64,000 bases of DNA from positions 1 to 64,000 of the forward strand of contig UCHD01000005.1 in NCBI GenBank assembly GCA_900472175.1, read 5' to 3'. The notes beneath the pieces were generated by a model. The model did no database searches, was not told where the DNA came from, and worked only from the letters and a program-made list of their open reading frames with translations. Positions 17,225-26,828 of this stretch are shown piece by piece. Source of the stretch: Hyphomicrobiales bacterium. GTDB taxonomy: Bacteria; Pseudomonadota; Alphaproteobacteria; Rhizobiales; Rhizobiaceae. The first letter of the stretch is position 1. Each line of letters starts with the position of its first letter. The position numbers and the translations under genes were made by a program.

Positions 17225-18241
17225 ATGTCGCCCAATAGGCCGATTGCCAAACTGAAACCCGCCAATGCGCCGCGCGAGGAGATCGTCATTGCACGGCAGA
17301 TGCACCAGGCTCTGGTCCTGCATTTCCTCGAAGGATTGACGCAGGCGCAGATCGCCGACCAGCTCGGCATCTCACACGCCACCGTCAACCGGCTGATCAA
17401 GCGCGGCCGTCAGCTGGGCCTGGTCGAAATCAAGATCAAGTCGCCGGTCGAGCCGTTGGTCGATATGGAAGAACAGTTGCTGGCGCTTGGCGGCATCGGC
17501 CGCGCTGTGGTGGTGCCGACGGTATCGGATAATCCGCAGACGGCGCTTCAGGCTGTCGGAGAGGCCGCCGCCCGGCTGCTGCTGGAAGAGATTATCGATG
17601 GGGATACGATCTGTATCACGGGTGGCAAGGGCGTCAGCGCCGTCGTTGCCGGATTGCAGGCGCAGCGCCGGTTCGATGTCGAGGTGATCCCCGCGACCGG
17701 TTGCGTCCAGGGCAAGCATTACACCGACGTCAACCACGTCTCGACGATGATGGCCGATCGGCTGGGCGGGCGCTCCTACCAGATCCATGCGCCGCTGTTT
17801 GCCGATAGTGCGGCCGAGCGCGGCATGCTGATCAACATGCGCTCCGTTGCCGATGTGTTCAAGCGGGCGCGAGAGGCAAAGATCGCGGTGGTCGGCATCG
17901 GCTCGATCCTATCGGATGATTCGAGCTACTATGACCTGCATCCGTCTTCGAGCACCGACCGCGCCGCCATCGAGCGTTCCGGCGCATCGTGCGAACTGCT
18001 CGCGCATCTGCTCGACGATCAGGGGCAGGTTTGTGACTACAGCCTCAACCGGTCGCTGGTGTCGCTGACGCTGCCGGAATTTGCCTCGATCCCCACCAAG
18101 ATCGGCGTGGCGAGCGGACCAAACAAGGCAGGACCGATCCTCAGTGTTCTGAGAGGCAATCATCTCGATACGCTGGTGACGGACGAAGCGACCGGTGCGC
18201 GGGTACTGGCATTGGCGAATGGCGAAGGAAAATGGGCATGA
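17225..18241 (+). CDS. SorC/DeoR-family sugar-binding transcriptional regulator
   Basis: 338 residues. N-terminal helix-turn-helix (GLTQAQIADQLGISHATVNRLIKRG, about 38-62, quoted in part) joined to a SorC-type sugar-phosphate-binding domain (about 75-335), with the family landmarks TICITGGKGVSAVV, VIPATGCVQG and VVGIGSIL. These proteins usually bind phosphorylated sugars or polyols; EryD of rhizobial and Brucella erythritol loci belongs to this family. Lying inside the operon it probably autoregulates the unit, through the inverted repeats at 13402-13424. Starts 2 bases after the permease stop; its own stop overlaps the aldo-keto reductase start. Confidence 0.9.
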   Translation: MSPNRPIAKLKPANAPREEIVIARQMHQALVLHFLEGLTQAQIADQLGISHATVNRLIKRGRQLGLVEIKIKSPVEPLVDMEEQLLALGGIGRAVVVPTVSDNPQTALQAVGEAAARLLLEEIIDGDTICITGGKGVSAVVAGLQAQRRFDVEVIPATGCVQGKHYTDVNHVSTMMADRLGGRSYQIHAPLFADSAAERGMLINMRSVADVFKRAREAKIAVVGIGSILSDDSSYYDLHPSSSTDRAAIERSGASCELLAHLLDDQGQVCDYSLNRSLVSLTLPEFASIPTKIGVASGPNKAGPILSVLRGNHLDTLVTDEATGARVLALANGEGKWA

Positions 18242-19233
18242 GCGGACAACAGTTGACACGCGAAATTGGCACATCGGGCGTTTCCGCCTCGGCGGTCGGG
18301 CTCGGCACATGGGCGATCGGCGGCTGGATGTGGGGCGGGACGGATGAGGCGGAATCCATCGCCGCGATCCAGGCTTCGCTCGATGCCGGCGTAACGCTGA
18401 TCGATACCGCGCCGGCCTACGGGCTTGGCCGCTCGGAGGAGATCGTCGGCAAGGCCTTGGCTGGCCGCCGCGACAAGGCCGTCATCGCCACCAAATGCGG
18501 GCTTGTCTGGCATACGCAGAAAGGCCGGCATTTCTTCGATCAGGACGGCAAGCCGGTTCACCGCTATCTCGGCCGGGACGCAATCCTGCACGAGGTCGAG
18601 GAGAGCCTGAAGCGGCTCGGAACCGACTATATCGATCTCTACATCACCCACTGGCAGGACCCGACGACGCCGGTCGAAGAGACCATGCGGGCGCTGGAAG
18701 ACCTGCGGACATCCGGCAAGATCCGGGCGATCGGGGCAAGCAATGTCAGCCGCGATGATCTCAATGCCTATATTGCGGTGGGTGGTCTCGATGCGATCCA
18801 GGAACGGTTCAGCATGATCGATCGCGAGATCGAGGTGGATCTTCTGCCCGTGACCCAGGCCAACGGCATCGCGACGCTCAGCTATTCGTCGCTGGCGCTC
18901 GGGCTTCTGTCGGGCACCATCGGTCCGGACCGGGTGTTTTCCGGCGACGACCAGCGCAAGGAAAATCCGCGCTTTTCAGTCGAGAACCGGAAGAAAGCAG
19001 CGGTTCTGGCCGACACCATCCGGCCGGTTGCGGAAAAGCATGAGGCCAGCATCGCCCAGACCGTGATTGCCTGGACGTTGGCTCAACCCGGCGTGACATT
19101 CGCGCTGTGCGGCGCGCGCAATCCGGCGCAGGCGATCGATAACGCGCGGGCTGGCAGCCTCCGGCTGGATGCGGCCGATCTCGCGGCCATCGATACGGCG
19201 ATAGCGGCGAAACTGACTGATATGGACAGGTAG
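18238..19233 (+). CDS. Aldo/keto reductase
   Basis: 331-residue (beta/alpha)8 NAD(P)H-dependent oxidoreductase. Catalytic tetrad visible: Asp and Tyr in DTAPAYGLGRSEE, Lys in IATKCGLVW and His in YITHWQDP. The C-terminal part has the cofactor region ALCGARNPAQ. Length and motifs fit the group of bacterial sugar-related reductases (AKR11/YdhF-like). I use ATG 18238 (ATGA overlap with the regulator stop, AAGGA 7-8 bases upstream); ATG 18232 in frame is possible. In this operon it probably oxidises a polyol or reduces a sugar aldehyde. Confidence 0.88.
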   Translation: MSGQQLTREIGTSGVSASAVGLGTWAIGGWMWGGTDEAESIAAIQASLDAGVTLIDTAPAYGLGRSEEIVGKALAGRRDKAVIATKCGLVWHTQKGRHFFDQDGKPVHRYLGRDAILHEVEESLKRLGTDYIDLYITHWQDPTTPVEETMRALEDLRTSGKIRAIGASNVSRDDLNAYIAVGGLDAIQERFSMIDREIEVDLLPVTQANGIATLSYSSLALGLLSGTIGPDRVFSGDDQRKENPRFSVENRKKAAVLADTIRPVAEKHEASIAQTVIAWTLAQPGVTFALCGARNPAQAIDNARAGSLRLDAADLAAIDTAIAAKLTDMDR

Positions 19234-19245
19234 CGGATCGCCATC

Positions 19246-20994
19246 ATGAAACGTGAAGAAATATTGGACGGGCTCCGCCAGAGCCCGAAGGTGGACGTGT
19301 GTGTCATCGGCGGCGGCATCAACGGCATCAGCGTCTTCAGAGAGCTGGCGCTGCAGGGGCTGAACGTGCTGCTCGTTGAAAAGCATGATTACTGCTCGGG
19401 TGCCAGTGCCGCGCTGTCGCGCATGGTGCATGGCGGGCTTCGCTATCTGGAAAACGGCGAATTCAAGCTGGTGCAGGAATCACTGGCGGAGCGGGACCGG
19501 CTGTTGCGCAACGCGCCGCATTACGTGGCACCGCTACCAACGACGGTGCCGGTCTTCGATATCTTTTCCGGTCTCGGCAATGGTCTCGTCCGGTTTCTGG
19601 GTTTGAGCCGCAGCCCGAGCCGCAGGGGCGCCATCGCCATCAAGGCAGGTCTCAGTATCTATGATTTCCTGACGCGCAAGCGGGCGATGATGCCGCGCCA
19701 TCAATTTCGCGGACGGCGTTCGACACTGGAGAAATGGCCAGCCCTTCATCCTGGCATCAAGAGTTCCGCCACCTATTTCGACGCCTGGGTCAGTCATCCG
19801 GAACGGCTTGGCATGGAACTGTTGCAGGACGGTCTTTTGGCGGCACCCGGCGCCAAGGCGCTGAACTATGCGGAGCTGCGCCGAATGGAAGATGGCGGGT
19901 ATCGCGTCGAGGACCAGATTGGTGGCGCATCGGTTGCCGTTGAGCCGGCGCTGATTATCAACGCCACCGGCGGTTGGATCGATATCGCCAATCAAAACCT
20001 GTTTTCGCGGGAGGCGCTCCCGGCGCCGCTGATGGGCGGCACCAAGGGATCGCATCTGATCATCGACAATGACGCGCTGCGCGACGCGCTCGCCGGTCAC
20101 ATGATCTATTACGAAAATGAGGACGGGCGGATCTGCATCCTGTTTCCCTATCTCGGCAAAGTGCTGGTCGGGTCCACCGATATCCGCGTCGATGATCCCG
20201 AAACGGTGCGCTGCGAGACCGACGAGCGCGATTACATCCTGCAATCGCTTGCCTTCGTGCTGCCGGATATCAAGATCAGGCCGGAGGAGATCGTTTTCCA
20301 GTTTGCCGGCGTGCGGCCGCTGCCAGCCAGCAACGACAGCTTTACCGGCCGTATTCCGCGCGATCATTTCTGCACGGTCGTGGAACCGAAGGACGGCGGC
20401 CCGCCCGTCTTGTGCATGATCGGCGGCAAGTGGACGACCTTCCGGTCCTTCGGCGAACTGGCGGCCGACATGGCGCTGGAACGGCTGGGCAAACGTCGCC
20501 AGGTTTCGACAACCGACCGGCCGATCGGCGGCGGGCGGGCCTTTCCGGCCAATACGCCGGTCTGGCTTGCCAATGCGGCGACCGCCAGCGGCCTTTCCGG
20601 GCGCCGCGTAGCCGAGCTGTTTGTCCGTTATGGCACTGATGCCGAGGCCGTCGCAGCCTTCATCGCGGCAGGTCCCGACACAGCGCTGCCGCATGCCGGT
20701 TACTCGGTGCGCGAATTGCAGTTCCTGATCCGCAGCGAGGCTGTCGAGCATCTCGACGACCTGCTTTTGCGCCGGACGGCGCTGGCGATTTCGGGCGAAC
20801 TGTCGCTGGATATGGCCGATGCGGTGATGGATCTGCTGGCGCAGGAAAAACACTGGACACCGGCGCAGCGCGCTCAGGAGCGCAGCCGTTTTCTCACCCT
20901 TCTCACCGGGCGCCACGGCGTCGATGAAGACATGCTTTCCGCAAGGAACGAACCAAGGAGCACAGAATGCGAAACAACAGCAAAGTCCGGATGA
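19246..20994 (+). CDS. GlpD-like FAD-dependent polyol-phosphate dehydrogenase
   Basis: 582 residues, glycerol-3-phosphate dehydrogenase family. N-terminal FAD-binding GxGxxG motif VCVIGGGINGISVFREL with the ribose-binding acid in LLVEKHDY; later RMVHGGLRYLENGEF, FAGVRPLPA and GGKWTTFRSFG, all GlpD landmarks. The C-terminal DAO_C domain is present. Members include GlpD and EryB (erythritol-phosphate dehydrogenase). With an FGGY kinase and a SorC regulator nearby, an EryB-like oxidation of a polyol phosphate feeding electrons to quinone is a good hypothesis. The next gene begins 28 bases before its stop. Confidence 0.88.
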   Translation: MKREEILDGLRQSPKVDVCVIGGGINGISVFRELALQGLNVLLVEKHDYCSGASAALSRMVHGGLRYLENGEFKLVQESLAERDRLLRNAPHYVAPLPTTVPVFDIFSGLGNGLVRFLGLSRSPSRRGAIAIKAGLSIYDFLTRKRAMMPRHQFRGRRSTLEKWPALHPGIKSSATYFDAWVSHPERLGMELLQDGLLAAPGAKALNYAELRRMEDGGYRVEDQIGGASVAVEPALIINATGGWIDIANQNLFSREALPAPLMGGTKGSHLIIDNDALRDALAGHMIYYENEDGRICILFPYLGKVLVGSTDIRVDDPETVRCETDERDYILQSLAFVLPDIKIRPEEIVFQFAGVRPLPASNDSFTGRIPRDHFCTVVEPKDGGPPVLCMIGGKWTTFRSFGELAADMALERLGKRRQVSTTDRPIGGGRAFPANTPVWLANAATASGLSGRRVAELFVRYGTDAEAVAAFIAAGPDTALPHAGYSVRELQFLIRSEAVEHLDDLLLRRTALAISGELSLDMADAVMDLLAQEKHWTPAQRAQERSRFLTLLTGRHGVDEDMLSARNEPRSTECETTAKSG

Positions 20995-21809
20995 ACCGGC
21001 TGTTCGGCAATGGCCGCTGCCTCGACGTGGCAATCGACCACGGTGTCTGCAACGAGCCGTCCTTCCTCGACGGGCTGGAAAACATCGAAGCCGTCGTCAA
21101 GGCGCTGGTGTCTGCCGGGCCGGATGCGATCCAGATGAACTACGGCCAGGCGGACCTGCTGCAGGATATCCCCGGCAAGGACAAGCCGGCGCTGGTGATG
21201 CGCATCGACATGGGCAATCCCTATAACCGCATCCGCCATCGCGATATGTGGGCGGTGTTGCAGAACGAAGCGGAACCGCTGATCGGCGCGCTCGAGATGG
21301 ATGCCGCCTGCGTCGTCGTCAACCTGTTCATGCTGCCGGACGAGCCGGACCTGTTCCGCCAGTGCGTGCAGAACATCTCCCGCGTGCGGGCCGATTGCGA
21401 CAAGTACGGCATGCCGCTGATGATCGAGCCGCTGGTGATGCAGCCGGTCACCGAAAGGGGCGGTTACATGGTCGATGGCGATGCCGACAAGATCGTCACC
21501 CTGACACGGCTTGCCCGCGAGATGGGCGCCGATATCATCAAGGCGGACCCGACCGACAATGCCGCGGATTTCCACCGGGTGGTGGAGGCGGCGCGTTGCC
21601 CGGTTCTGGTGCGCGGTGGCGGCAAGGAAGATCTGCGTGCGGTGTTCGATAAATCCGCAGCCTTGATGCAGCAGGGCGCGATGGGCATGGTCTATGGGCG
21701 CAATATCTATCAGCATGCCAATCCGAGCGCCGTGGTGCGAGGGCTGATGGCGATCATCCATGATGGCGCAAACGGCGAGCAGGCGTACGCACGTTATCAG
21801 CAGGGCTGA
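20967..21809 (+). CDS. DeoC/FbaB/LacD-family Schiff-base aldolase
   Basis: 280 residues, TIM-barrel class I aldolase of Pfam DeoC/LacD type. Catalytic Lys192 in DIIKADPTDN; phosphate-binding loops PVLVRGGGKE and GMVYGRNIYQH at the C terminus are characteristic of the FbaB/LsrF group. It would cleave or condense a phosphorylated ketose. I use ATG 20967 because AAGGAG lies 6 bases upstream, though this overlaps the GlpD-like gene by 28 bases; ATG 20991 would give a 4-base overlap but has no ribosome binding site. Last gene before the RIME element. Confidence 0.86.
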   Translation: MRNNSKVRMNRLFGNGRCLDVAIDHGVCNEPSFLDGLENIEAVVKALVSAGPDAIQMNYGQADLLQDIPGKDKPALVMRIDMGNPYNRIRHRDMWAVLQNEAEPLIGALEMDAACVVVNLFMLPDEPDLFRQCVQNISRVRADCDKYGMPLMIEPLVMQPVTERGGYMVDGDADKIVTLTRLAREMGADIIKADPTDNAADFHRVVEAARCPVLVRGGGKEDLRAVFDKSAALMQQGAMGMVYGRNIYQHANPSAVVRGLMAIIHDGANGEQAYARYQQG

Positions 21810-21817
21810 TTGTTCTT

Positions 21818-21943
21818 TCTTCTCCTCAACGGGGAGAAGTGCCGAGCGCATGCGAGGCGATGAGGGGGTGGTACGGCAAGCCTTGAATGTGCGGCCCCCT
21901 CATCAGGCCCTGCGGGCCACCTTCTCCCCGTTGGGGAGAAGAG
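21818..21943. repeat. RIME-type intergenic palindromic element
   Basis: Two outer hairpins, TTCTCCTCAACGGGGAGAA (21820-21838) and TTCTCCCCGTTGGGGAGAA (21922-21940), frame an inner inverted pair TGAGGGGGTGG (from 21861) and CCCCCTCATCAGGC (from 21895). This layout, with CCCCTCAT and CTTCTCCCC words, matches the Rhizobium-specific intergenic mosaic element RIME1. It fills the gap between the aldolase and kinase genes and may stop or process transcripts there. It is the main taxonomic marker in the window. Confidence 0.75.
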
Positions 21944-22008
21944 GGGATCGGTACTGGGCTTTCCGTCCGATCCGCGCGAAACTGTCATAGCCTTGGGAGG
22001 GGTTCAGT

Positions 22009-23538
22009 ATGAAAGATTATCTTTTGGGGCTCGATGCCGGAAACACCGTCATCAAGGCGGTGATTTTTGACCGGGCAGGCAACGAAATCGCCGCTGCCGC
22101 AGAAGAGGGCCATAGCCGCATGCCGCACCCAGGCCATGTCGAGCGCGGTCTGGACGAACTGTGGACCAATGCGCGCCACGTCATCCGCGCCTGCATCGAA
22201 AAGGCAAAGATTGCGCCGCAGGAGATTGCCGCGATCGGTTGCGCCGGGCATGGCAACGGCCTCTATGCGCTCGATCGCGATGGCGCGCCGCTGCTCGGGA
22301 TCCAGTCGCTCGACACGCGGGCGTCCGGCCTGGTGGACGAATGGCGTGGATCGGGTGTCGGCGAGCGGACCTATCCGATTGCCCGCCAGCGTCCCTGGCC
22401 GTCGCAGACGCCGACCTTGCTCGCCTGGCTGAAGCGCCACCGGCCGGAGCAGTTCAGCCGTATCGGCACCGTTTTCTTCTCCAAGGATTTCATCGTCAAC
22501 CGCCTGACCGGCGAGCGGGTCAGCGAGGTTTCCGACATGTCCGGCGCTGGGCTGCTCGATCTTGCCGAGCGCCGTTATGACAAGGCGCTGATGGAGGCCT
22601 ACGGCCTTGGCGATTGCATGGACCTTCTGCCGCCGCTGATCGAAAGTGCCGATATTGCCGGCACGGTGACGGAAGAGGTTGCCAGCCAGACCGGTCTTGC
22701 CGCCGGAACGCCGGTGGTTGGCGGGCTGTTCGACGTGGTCGCCTCGGCACTTGGTTCGGGCGTCACGCGCACCGGCAGCGCCTCTATCATCGCCGGGACC
22801 TGGAGCATCAACCAGGTGATCATCGACGGTCCCGATCTCGATGGGCCGGTCTTCATGTCCTCGACTTTCGACCGCAGCCGCTATATGGCGATGGAAAACA
22901 GCGCCACCTCGGCCGCCAATCTTGAATGGCTGGTCAGGGAATTCTTCGAAGGCGAGCCTGCGGACGGCGTTTCACCCTTCGACGCAGCCTGCGCGCTCGC
23001 CGGGGCAATCGACCCCGCGGCCGACGATCCGCTTTACCATCCCTATCTCTACGGCGCCCAGCAGGACGGCCATGCGCGCGCCGGTTTCTACGGCATTGCC
23101 GGCTGGCACACCAAGGGGCATCTTGTGCGGGCGCTGCTGGAAGGCGTTGCCTTCGGTCATCGCCAGCATATCGAGACGATCCGCAAGGCCGGTGCCGTGT
23201 TCAACGAGGCTGTGCTTTCCGGTGGCGGGTCGCGCAGCCTGATCTGGCCGCAAATCTTTGCCGATGTGCTCGGCGTTCCCGTCACCGTTGCCCGCTCACG
23301 CGAAACCGGTGCGCTGGGGGCTGCGATCGCGGCCGGAACCGGCGTCGGTATCTTTGAGGATTTCGGTGCGGGTGCGGCAGCCATGGTGCGCACCGAGCGG
23401 CATTATCGTCCGAACGTCTCGCTTGAGGCGCATTATGCCCGGCGTTACGCTCTCTATACCGATATTGCCGAGGCGATGGGTCCGCTCTGGCGGCGTCTGA
23501 CGGCGGTTGAGCCGGTTGTTGCTGGAGTGGCGGCGTGA
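22009..23538 (+). CDS. FGGY-family kinase, L-xylulokinase-like
   Basis: 509 residues. N-terminal phosphate loop [17 protein letters not shown]; central [13 protein letters not shown] and [30 protein letters not shown] and AGTWSINQV closely follow the pattern I recall for E. coli L-xylulokinase (LyxK); C-terminal [20 protein letters not shown] is the FGGY signature region. It phosphorylates a pentulose or polyol with ATP. AGGAGGGG-like ribosome site 8-10 bases upstream. Separated from the aldolase by the RIME element, so expression may differ. Stop overlaps the next gene by 4 bases. Erythritol/pentitol kinases (EryA group) are alternatives. Confidence 0.88.
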   Translation: MKDYLLGLDAGNTVIKAVIFDRAGNEIAAAAEEGHSRMPHPGHVERGLDELWTNARHVIRACIEKAKIAPQEIAAIGCAGHGNGLYALDRDGAPLLGIQSLDTRASGLVDEWRGSGVGERTYPIARQRPWPSQTPTLLAWLKRHRPEQFSRIGTVFFSKDFIVNRLTGERVSEVSDMSGAGLLDLAERRYDKALMEAYGLGDCMDLLPPLIESADIAGTVTEEVASQTGLAAGTPVVGGLFDVVASALGSGVTRTGSASIIAGTWSINQVIIDGPDLDGPVFMSSTFDRSRYMAMENSATSAANLEWLVREFFEGEPADGVSPFDAACALAGAIDPAADDPLYHPYLYGAQQDGHARAGFYGIAGWHTKGHLVRALLEGVAFGHRQHIETIRKAGAVFNEAVLSGGGSRSLIWPQIFADVLGVPVTVARSRETGALGAAIAAGTGVGIFEDFGAGAAAMVRTERHYRPNVSLEAHYARRYALYTDIAEAMGPLWRRLTAVEPVVAGVAA

Positions 23539-25160
23539 ACATGCATGTGAACGACCAGGCTTTGGATGCAGGAACCTACGACTTCATCGTCGTCGGGGCG
23601 GGATCGGCGGGATGCGTTCTTGCCAACCGGCTTTCTGCCGATCCGAAAAACCGCGTGCTTTTGCTCGAGGCTGGCGGCAGCGACCGGTATCACTGGGTGC
23701 ATGTGCCGATCGGCTATCTCTACTGCATGGGCAATCCGCGCACCGACTGGATGATGAAGACGGCGGCCGAGGCCGGGCTGAACGGCCGGTCGCTGCCCTA
23801 TCCGCGTGGAAAGGTGCTCGGCGGCTGCTCGTCGATCAACGGCATGATCTACATGCGCGGCCAGGCGGCCGACTATGACGGCTGGCGGCAGGCAGGCAAT
23901 ACCGGCTGGGGCTGGGACGATGTGCTGCCCTATTTCCTCAAGTCCGAGGATAATTACCGCGGCAAGTCACGGATGCACGGGGCGGGTGGCGAATGGCGGG
24001 TGGAGAAGCAGCGGCTGTCCTGGCCGATCCTCGATGCTTTTCGCGATGCGGCCGAAGAACTCGGCATTCCGAAAACCGATGATTTCAACGACGGCGACAA
24101 CGAGGGCTCGGGTTACTTCGAGGTCAACCAGCGCGGCGGCCTGCGCTGGAACACCACCAAGGCCTTCCTGCGCCCGGCAATGAAGCGGGCCAATCTGCGG
24201 GTGCTGACCGGGGCGGAGACGGAGCGGCTGGAGTTCGACGGCAAGACGGTGACCGGTGTGCGGTTCCGGATAAATGGGCAGACGCATGTCGCCCGCGCCA
24301 GCCGTGAGGTCATCCTTTCGGCGGGTGCGATCAACTCGCCGAAAATCCTGGAGCTTTCCGGCGTCGGCCGTCCGGATGTGTTGTCCGCCGCCGGGCTGGA
24401 CGTTACCCACGATCTTCCGGGTGTCGGTGAAAACCTGCAGGACCATCTGCAGATCCGCACGGTGTTCCGCATCGAGGGCGCCAAGACGCTGAACCAGCTC
24501 TATCACAACCTGTTCACCCGGGCGGGCATGGGACTGGAATACATGCTGCGCCGCTCTGGACCGCTGTCGATGGCGCCAAGCCAGCTTGGCATCTTTGCCA
24601 AGAGCGATCCTGCCGTTGCCACCGCCGATCTGGAGTATCACGTGCAGCCGCTCAGCACCGACCGGCTCGGCGAGCCGTTGCACCGGTATCCGGCTGTCAC
24701 GGTTTCCGTGTGCAATTTGCGGCCGGAAAGCCGGGGAACGGTGCATATCGGCAGCCGGGATCTTGCCGCCGCCCCGGAAATCCGCCCGAACTATCTTTCG
24801 ACGGCCGGGGACCGGATCGTTGCGACCAATTCCATCCGCCATGCCCGGCGCTTGATGGAAGCCGGCGCGATCGCCAAATACCGGCCGCAGGAGATGTTGC
24901 CCGGTACTCAGTACCAGAGCGACGAGGAGCTGATCCGCCGTGTCGGCGATATCGCCACGACGATCTTCCATCCGGTCGGTACCTGCAAGATGGGCAGCGA
25001 TCCGATGGCGGTGGTCGATCCCCAGTTGCGGGTGCATGGCCTCTCGAAACTGCGGGTGGTCGATGCCTCGATCATGCCGTCGATCGTTTCGGGCAATACC
25101 AATTCGCCGGTCATCATGATCGCGGAGAAGGCGGCGGAGCTGATTGCTGCGGCTCGATAG
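23535..25160 (+). CDS. GMC-family FAD oxidoreductase
   Basis: 541 residues, glucose-methanol-choline family, choline-dehydrogenase-like. FAD-binding [18 protein letters not shown] with acid in LLLEAGG; GMC signature 1 [18 protein letters not shown]; signature 2 [16 protein letters not shown]-terminal catalytic His in [10 protein letters not shown] and partner Asn in [16 protein letters not shown]. Oxidises an alcohol to an aldehyde or ketone, passing electrons to an acceptor. The GTG at 23535 overlaps the kinase stop (GTGA); ATG 23541 is an alternative. In context it could oxidise a polyol before phosphorylation, but broad alcohol or choline-like substrates cannot be excluded. Confidence 0.9.
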   Translation: MNMHVNDQALDAGTYDFIVVGAGSAGCVLANRLSADPKNRVLLLEAGGSDRYHWVHVPIGYLYCMGNPRTDWMMKTAAEAGLNGRSLPYPRGKVLGGCSSINGMIYMRGQAADYDGWRQAGNTGWGWDDVLPYFLKSEDNYRGKSRMHGAGGEWRVEKQRLSWPILDAFRDAAEELGIPKTDDFNDGDNEGSGYFEVNQRGGLRWNTTKAFLRPAMKRANLRVLTGAETERLEFDGKTVTGVRFRINGQTHVARASREVILSAGAINSPKILELSGVGRPDVLSAAGLDVTHDLPGVGENLQDHLQIRTVFRIEGAKTLNQLYHNLFTRAGMGLEYMLRRSGPLSMAPSQLGIFAKSDPAVATADLEYHVQPLSTDRLGEPLHRYPAVTVSVCNLRPESRGTVHIGSRDLAAAPEIRPNYLSTAGDRIVATNSIRHARRLMEAGAIAKYRPQEMLPGTQYQSDEELIRRVGDIATTIFHPVGTCKMGSDPMAVVDPQLRVHGLSKLRVVDASIMPSIVSGNTNSPVIMIAEKAAELIAAAR

Positions 25161-25232
25161 GCATCCGATACGGCGAGCGACGATTGGCTGCCTGAGCGGC
25201 AAGCCTGCTGGCAAACCTGATGCGCCGGGATT

Positions 25233-25889
25233 TCACGGCGTATCGGGGGCGTCAGCAAAGCTCCGATAGGCCATGCGCTTATAGGCTTCGATGAGGGCAC
25301 GGCCTTCCGTCTCGCCGGTCGAGATCGCCAGCCGCATGACGCACTCGCAGAAATACATCACCAGCAAGGCCGACGCCTGAAGCTTGTCTACGTTCTCGCC
25401 CGGCAGCGCGCGCTTCAGCGCCGTGGTGAGAAGGATGGCGTTCTGACGGCTGGCCTCAAGCTCGATCTCGCGCAATGCCTTGTCCGCCTGCATTGCCGAC
25501 CAGATGTCGCGGATCACCGGCTCGGCCAGGAATATCCCGTAATACTCATCGATCAGCGCCGAAAAGGCCCGTTGCAGGTCTGCCATCGTTCTTACATCGG
25601 CGAGGCCATCGGTGATGCAGGTGCGCGAGATGGCATTGTAACGCTCGGCCAGCGTCCGGATGATCGCCGCCTTGTCGGGAAAATACTGATAGAGCGAACC
25701 GATCGAAATGCCGCTCAGCTCGGCCACTTCGCTCATCCGCATCGTGTCGCTGCCACGCTCGGCAATCAGCCGGGAGGCGCTTGCCAGAATAAGCTCGACC
25801 CGTTCGCGGCTGCGCTTTTGCGTCGGTGATTTGCGCATTGCTCCTTCGTCTTCCGGTGTGGGCGGGGGGGCTGTGTGGTCCAGAGCCAA
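25233..25889 (-). CDS. TetR-family transcriptional regulator
   Basis: 218 residues. N-terminal TetR helix-turn-helix: RVELILASASRLIAERG, then RMSEVAELSGISIGSLYQYFPDKAAII (about 50-76). The rest is an all-helical ligand-binding domain with no diagnostic motif. The TTG at 25889 has AAGGA at 6 bases; ATG 25838 (start of MRKSPTQKR) is also plausible and has AAGGAG, though at very short spacing. Divergent from the NAD(P)-binding/DUF1772 pair and very likely their repressor through the palindrome at 25938-25956. Confidence 0.88.
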   Translation of the reverse strand: MALDHTAPPPTPEDEGAMRKSPTQKRSRERVELILASASRLIAERGSDTMRMSEVAELSGISIGSLYQYFPDKAAIIRTLAERYNAISRTCITDGLADVRTMADLQRAFSALIDEYYGIFLAEPVIRDIWSAMQADKALREIELEASRQNAILLTTALKRALPGENVDKLQASALLVMYFCECVMRLAISTGETEGRALIEAYKRMAYRSFADAPDTP

Positions 25890-25912
25890 GGTTCATCCTT
25901 CCAATATTTCGC

Positions 25913-25941
25913 TTGACGGTCAAAATACGAGGGTTTATCAC
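25913..25941 (+). promoter_or_regulatory. Promoter of the NAD(P)-binding/DUF1772 pair
   Basis: TTGACG (25913-25918), 17-base spacer, TATCAC (25936-25941). The -10 overlaps the left arm of the palindrome at 25938-25956, the arrangement expected for TetR-type repression. Confidence 0.55.
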
Positions 25942-25956
25942 ATTTGGCAAATGTGA
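25938..25956. promoter_or_regulatory. TetR-type operator candidate
   Basis: TCACATTTGGCAAATGTGA is a perfect 8-bp inverted repeat around a 3-base centre. It lies between the TetR-type gene and the divergent operon, overlaps the candidate -10, and ends 35 bases before the chosen start codon at 25992. Confidence 0.75.
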
Positions 25957-25991
25957 GGAATACTCATATTGATGCGATCAAAGGGAGCAGG

Positions 25992-26828
25992 ATGATGAGC
26001 GCAGACGGAAAAATTGTGATCCTGGGCGGTGGCGGCAAGACCGGCCGGAGGGTGGCGGAGCGCCTGGCGGCAAAGGGCAAGGACGTGCGGCTTGCGTCGC
26101 GCTCGACCGCTCCGGCATTCGACTGGACAGATCCTTCGGGCTGGGCGGCAGCGTTCGAAGGTGCCGATGCCGCCTATGTCAGCTACCAGCCGGACCTTGC
26201 TGTTCCAGGTGCCGTCGAGGCGATCGGGACGCTCTGCCGGATGGCGGCAGAGAAGGGCGTCAAACATCTGGTCTTGCTATCGGGACGGGGAGAGGACGAG
26301 GCGCTGGCGGCGGAAGAGACGCTGAAACGGTCCGGCGTTGACTATACCATCATCAGCGCCAGCTGGTTCTTCCAGAATTTCAGCGAGGCTTTCCTGCTCG
26401 ACGGCATCCAGTCCGGCGAGTTGTTTCTGCCGGTCGGTGCTGTGAAGGAGCCCTTCATCGACGCCGACGATATTGCCGATGTTGCGGTGGCGGCTTTGAC
26501 CGAGCCGGGACACACGGGCAAGACCTACGAGGTGACAGGGCCGCAGTTGATGACGTTCGGTGAGGCGGTGGCCGAGATTGCCCGGCAGACGGGCCGCGAT
26601 ATCCGCTTCACGACAGTCGGTATCGATGACTATGCCGCCATGCTGGAACAGGCGCAGATTCCGGCTGATTATATCGGGCTGGTGCGGTATCTGTTCACCA
26701 GCGTTCTGGATGGCCGCAACGAGAGCCTGGCGGACGGTGTCCTGCAGTCACTTGGCCGTCCGCCGCGTGATTTTGCCGGTTTCGTGCGTGAAACAGTTGC
26801 AACCGGTGTCTGGGAGGAGCCGAAATGA
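25992..26828 (+). CDS. NmrA-like NAD(P)-binding protein
   Basis: 278 residues, atypical short-chain dehydrogenase of the NmrA/QOR2 type. Begins KIVILGGGGKTGRRVAERL, a Rossmann GxxGxxG motif; later HLVLLSGRGEDEALAAEE, YTIISASWFFQNFSE and EPFIDADDIADVAVAAL follow the NAD(P)H-binding quinone-reductase pattern. The usual catalytic Tyr-x3-Lys is not evident, as is common in this group. ATG 25992 has GGGAG about 5 bases upstream. Overlaps the DUF1772 gene by 4 bases. Probably part of a stress- or redox-responsive module under the TetR protein. Confidence 0.85.
   Translation: MMSADGKIVILGGGGKTGRRVAERLAAKGKDVRLASRSTAPAFDWTDPSGWAAAFEGADAAYVSYQPDLAVPGAVEAIGTLCRMAAEKGVKHLVLLSGRGEDEALAAEETLKRSGVDYTIISASWFFQNFSEAFLLDGIQSGELFLPVGAVKEPFIDADDIADVAVAALTEPGHTGKTYEVTGPQLMTFGEAVAEIARQTGRDIRFTTVGIDDYAAMLEQAQIPADYIGLVRYLFTSVLDGRNESLADGVLQSLGRPPRDFAGFVRETVATGVWEEPK

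Noticed and set aside
19534-21033. 499-codon open frame on the minus strand
   Set aside because: Antisense to the GlpD-like dehydrogenase, which has complete FAD motifs.
23967-25214. 415-codon open frame on the minus strand
   Set aside because: Antisense to the GMC oxidoreductase gene; no recognisable motifs.
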